DNA of 6,389 nucleotides from the NCBI GenBank assembly GCA_000433635.1, contig HF997905.1:1-6389 (forward strand), read 5' to 3'. Below, piece by piece: positions 5,101-6,389 of this stretch (position 1 is its first letter; each line of letters starts with the position of its first letter). This DNA comes from Ruminococcus sp. CAG:254 (GTDB taxonomy: Bacteria > Bacillota > Clostridia > Oscillospirales > Ruminococcaceae). The notes below the pieces were generated by a model. That model did no database searches. It saw only the letters and a program-made list of their open reading frames with translations, and was not told the origin of the DNA. Both the position numbers and the translations under genes were made by a program.

Positions 5101-6273
5101 ATGACAATCTTAATTTCCATCATTTATCTGGCGTTTATCAGCTTGGGGCTGCCGGATTCTCTGCTGGGTTCAGCGTGGCCAGTGATGCATTTGGAATTGG
5201 GCGTGGCGACTTCTTATGCTGGAATCATTACCATGATTATTTCATTTGGAACGATTCTTTCCAGCCTGATGAGCGACCGATTGAATAAAAAGTTTGGAAC
5301 AGGTCTGGTGACAGCGTGCAGCGTCTTTTTGACAGCTGCAGCACTGTTCGGGTTCTCGTGTTCCAACTCCATGCTAGCACTTTGTCTCTGGGCAATTCCA
5401 TACGGATTGGGTGCAGGTGCGGTAGATGCCGCCTTAAATAATTATGTGGCACTGCACTACTCCTCCAGACAGATGAGCTGGCTGCATTGTATGTGGGGCG
5501 TGGGTGCAGCCATTAGCCCCTACATTATGAGCTTCTGCCTGACCAGACAACTTGGCTGGCAGCAGGGCTATCGAACTGTTGGAATCTTGCAAATCATTTT
5601 GACAGTGATTTTAATTTGCAGCCTGTCGCTCTGGAAACGAGTGGCTGTTCGGAAACCGGAAGCGACTGCAGAAACACCGTCGGCGAAGTCCATTGGCGTG
5701 TTGCAAGCAGTTCGGATAAAGGGCGTTCCGATGGTGTTACTGGCGTTCTTTGCTTATTGTGCACTGGAACAAACTGCAATGCTCTGGGCGAGCAGTTATC
5801 TGGTACAGAATCGAGGGTTAGAGGCAGAAACCGCCGCTCAGTTTGCAGCGATGTTTCTGATTGGAATTACTGTTGGGCGGTTTCTCAGTGGTTTTTTGGC
5901 AGACCGATGGGGCGACCGCAACATGATTCGCTGTGGAGCAGCCATTGCGATTGCAGGAATTCTGTTGGTTCTGATTCCAGTATCCAGTCCATTGCCGGCA
6001 CAAATTGGACTGATGATTACGGGATTGGGTTGTGCACCGATTTATCCGGCGATTATTCATGCAACACCAGCACATTTCGGGGCGGAGTATTCGCAGGCAA
6101 TCATTGGCATTCAAATGGCATGTGCCTATGTGGGAACAACCTTTATGCCACCGCTGTTCGGTGTATTGGCAGGGAAGATTGGAATTGGCTGTTATCCGGT
6201 TTACTTATTGTTGTTTGCTGTTTTAATGGTTGGAATGACAGAGTGGCTGAACCGAACAGTTTCTAAGCATTGA
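5101..6273 (+). CDS. MFS permease, probably sugar or glycoside uptake
   Basis: The 390-residue protein is almost wholly hydrophobic and fits a 12-helix major facilitator. The first half ends near residue 178 and is joined by a hydrophilic loop (about 179-204, KRVAVRKPEATAETPSAKS) to the second. The N-terminal GLPDSLLGSAWP (16-27) recalls fucose-permease-like MFS proteins of Firmicutes. The motif-A loop SDRLNKKFG (58-66) after helix 2 is mirrored by LADRWGDRN (266-274) in the second half, the usual internal duplication. It likely moves a small sugar by proton symport; the partner GH5 enzyme suggests a disaccharide or glycoside. Export cannot be excluded. GAGG at 5087-5090 is ten bases before the ATG at 5101 but almost touches the ATG at 5092, so I prefer 5101; the longer form adds only Met-Asp-Trp. 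The gap to the GH5 stop is 20 bases, so the two are co-transcribed. Confidence 0.85.
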   Translation: MTILISIIYLAFISLGLPDSLLGSAWPVMHLELGVATSYAGIITMIISFGTILSSLMSDRLNKKFGTGLVTACSVFLTAAALFGFSCSNSMLALCLWAIPYGLGAGAVDAALNNYVALHYSSRQMSWLHCMWGVGAAISPYIMSFCLTRQLGWQQGYRTVGILQIILTVILICSLSLWKRVAVRKPEATAETPSAKSIGVLQAVRIKGVPMVLLAFFAYCALEQTAMLWASSYLVQNRGLEAETAAQFAAMFLIGITVGRFLSGFLADRWGDRNMIRCGAAIAIAGILLVLIPVSSPLPAQIGLMITGLGCAPIYPAIIHATPAHFGAEYSQAIIGIQMACAYVGTTFMPPLFGVLAGKIGIGCYPVYLLLFAVLMVGMTEWLNRTVSKH

Positions 6274-6281
6274 TAAAGGAG

Positions 6282-6318
6282 CAGGGATTTCTCAAATTAG
6301 AGAGATCCCTGTTTTTTT
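6282..6318 (+). terminator. Rho-independent terminator of the GH5-MFS operon
   Basis: CAGGGATTTCTC (6282-6293) pairs with GAGAGATCCCTG (6300-6311) over 12 pairs with one T-G wobble (6289/6304), a 6-base loop AAATTA, and T7 at 6312-6318. It starts nine bases after the MFS stop codon. Confidence 0.93.
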
Positions 6319-6340
6319 ATTGGAATTGTGATAGAAGAAC

Positions 6341-6385
6341 CGAGCCGCAGGCGAACTGAAAAGTTTTTCGGTGCAGCAGTTTTTC
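6341..6385 (-). repeat. Full copy (C) of the 45-base dispersed repeat, inverted
   Basis: Its complement matches 3940-3984 at 42 of 45 positions without gaps. The GAAAAAC...GCTGCACC...GAAAAACTTTT half is exact and so is the GCCTGCGGCTCG end. It lies 23 bases past the T-run of the operon terminator and points back toward the operon, so copies B and C bracket the GH5-MFS pair as inverted repeats. The window ends four bases beyond it. Confidence 0.85.
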
Positions 6386-6389
6386 AAAA

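Noticed and set aside
5616..6266. Long + strand frame of 216 codons inside the MFS gene
   Set aside because: It overlaps the permease in another frame, is rich in Ser, Cys and Trp without a domain pattern, and has no ribosome binding site. The permease frame carries all recognisable MFS motifs.
3940..6385. Composite transposon or insertion sequence around the GH5-MFS operon
   Set aside because: No transposase, no target-site duplication next to the copies and no further inverted ends were found. The partial copy at 10-35 shows the repeat also occurs outside such a pair. Kept only as one possibility under the repeat finding.

Overview
The window looks like chromosomal DNA of a Gram-positive Clostridia-type gut bacterium, most likely a Ruminococcus-like member of the Oscillospiraceae. 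This is inferred from moderate GC, AGGAGG-type ribosome binding sites, sigma-A-type promoters with extended -10 motifs, a lipoprotein with an acidic Thr/Glu linker, and carbohydrate genes of a kind common in that group. No rRNA, tRNA, CRISPR array, insertion sequence or phage gene was seen.

Layout: (1) 1-170 holds a partial copy of a dispersed repeat, a good promoter and a 5' leader with two small hairpins. (2) 171-1178 (+) encodes an aldose 1-epimerase (GalM-like) protein. (3) 1370-2062 (+) encodes a lipoprotein with its own strong promoter. It is followed by a Rho-independent terminator (2093-2129) and a second large stem-loop (2138-2191), which may also serve the gene converging from the right. 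(4) 2216-2863 (-) encodes a HAD-superfamily phosphatase/phosphomutase. (5) 2864-3049 is a short intergenic region that appears to carry an unannotated small RNA on the + strand. It has a two-half-site activator-type promoter, a 5' hairpin, a pyrimidine-rich single-stranded centre and a strong strand-specific terminator. (6) 3050-3832 (-) encodes an AraC-family regulator. (7) Divergent from it, 4049-5080 (+) encodes a cytoplasmic GH5-type glycoside hydrolase, followed 20 bases later by an MFS permease (5101-6273) and a strong terminator (6282-6318).

The AraC gene, the GH5 gene and the MFS gene form a plausible uptake module: the permease imports a small glycoside, the signal-less hydrolase cleaves it in the cytoplasm, and the divergent regulator controls the pair. 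The upstream mutarotase-like protein could process released sugar, and the HAD enzyme could act on a sugar phosphate, but no substrate can be read from the sequence.

Two observations go beyond ordinary annotation. One is the candidate sRNA at about 2954-3047, whose promoter matches the TTTAAG-N5-TTTAAG-N10-(-10) design known from the CiaR-controlled small RNAs of streptococci. The other is a 45-base intergenic repeat present twice as near-identical inverted copies that bracket the GH5-MFS operon (3940-3984 and 6341-6385), with a third partial copy at 10-35. One of these copies creates a false N-terminal extension on the GH5 reading frame.
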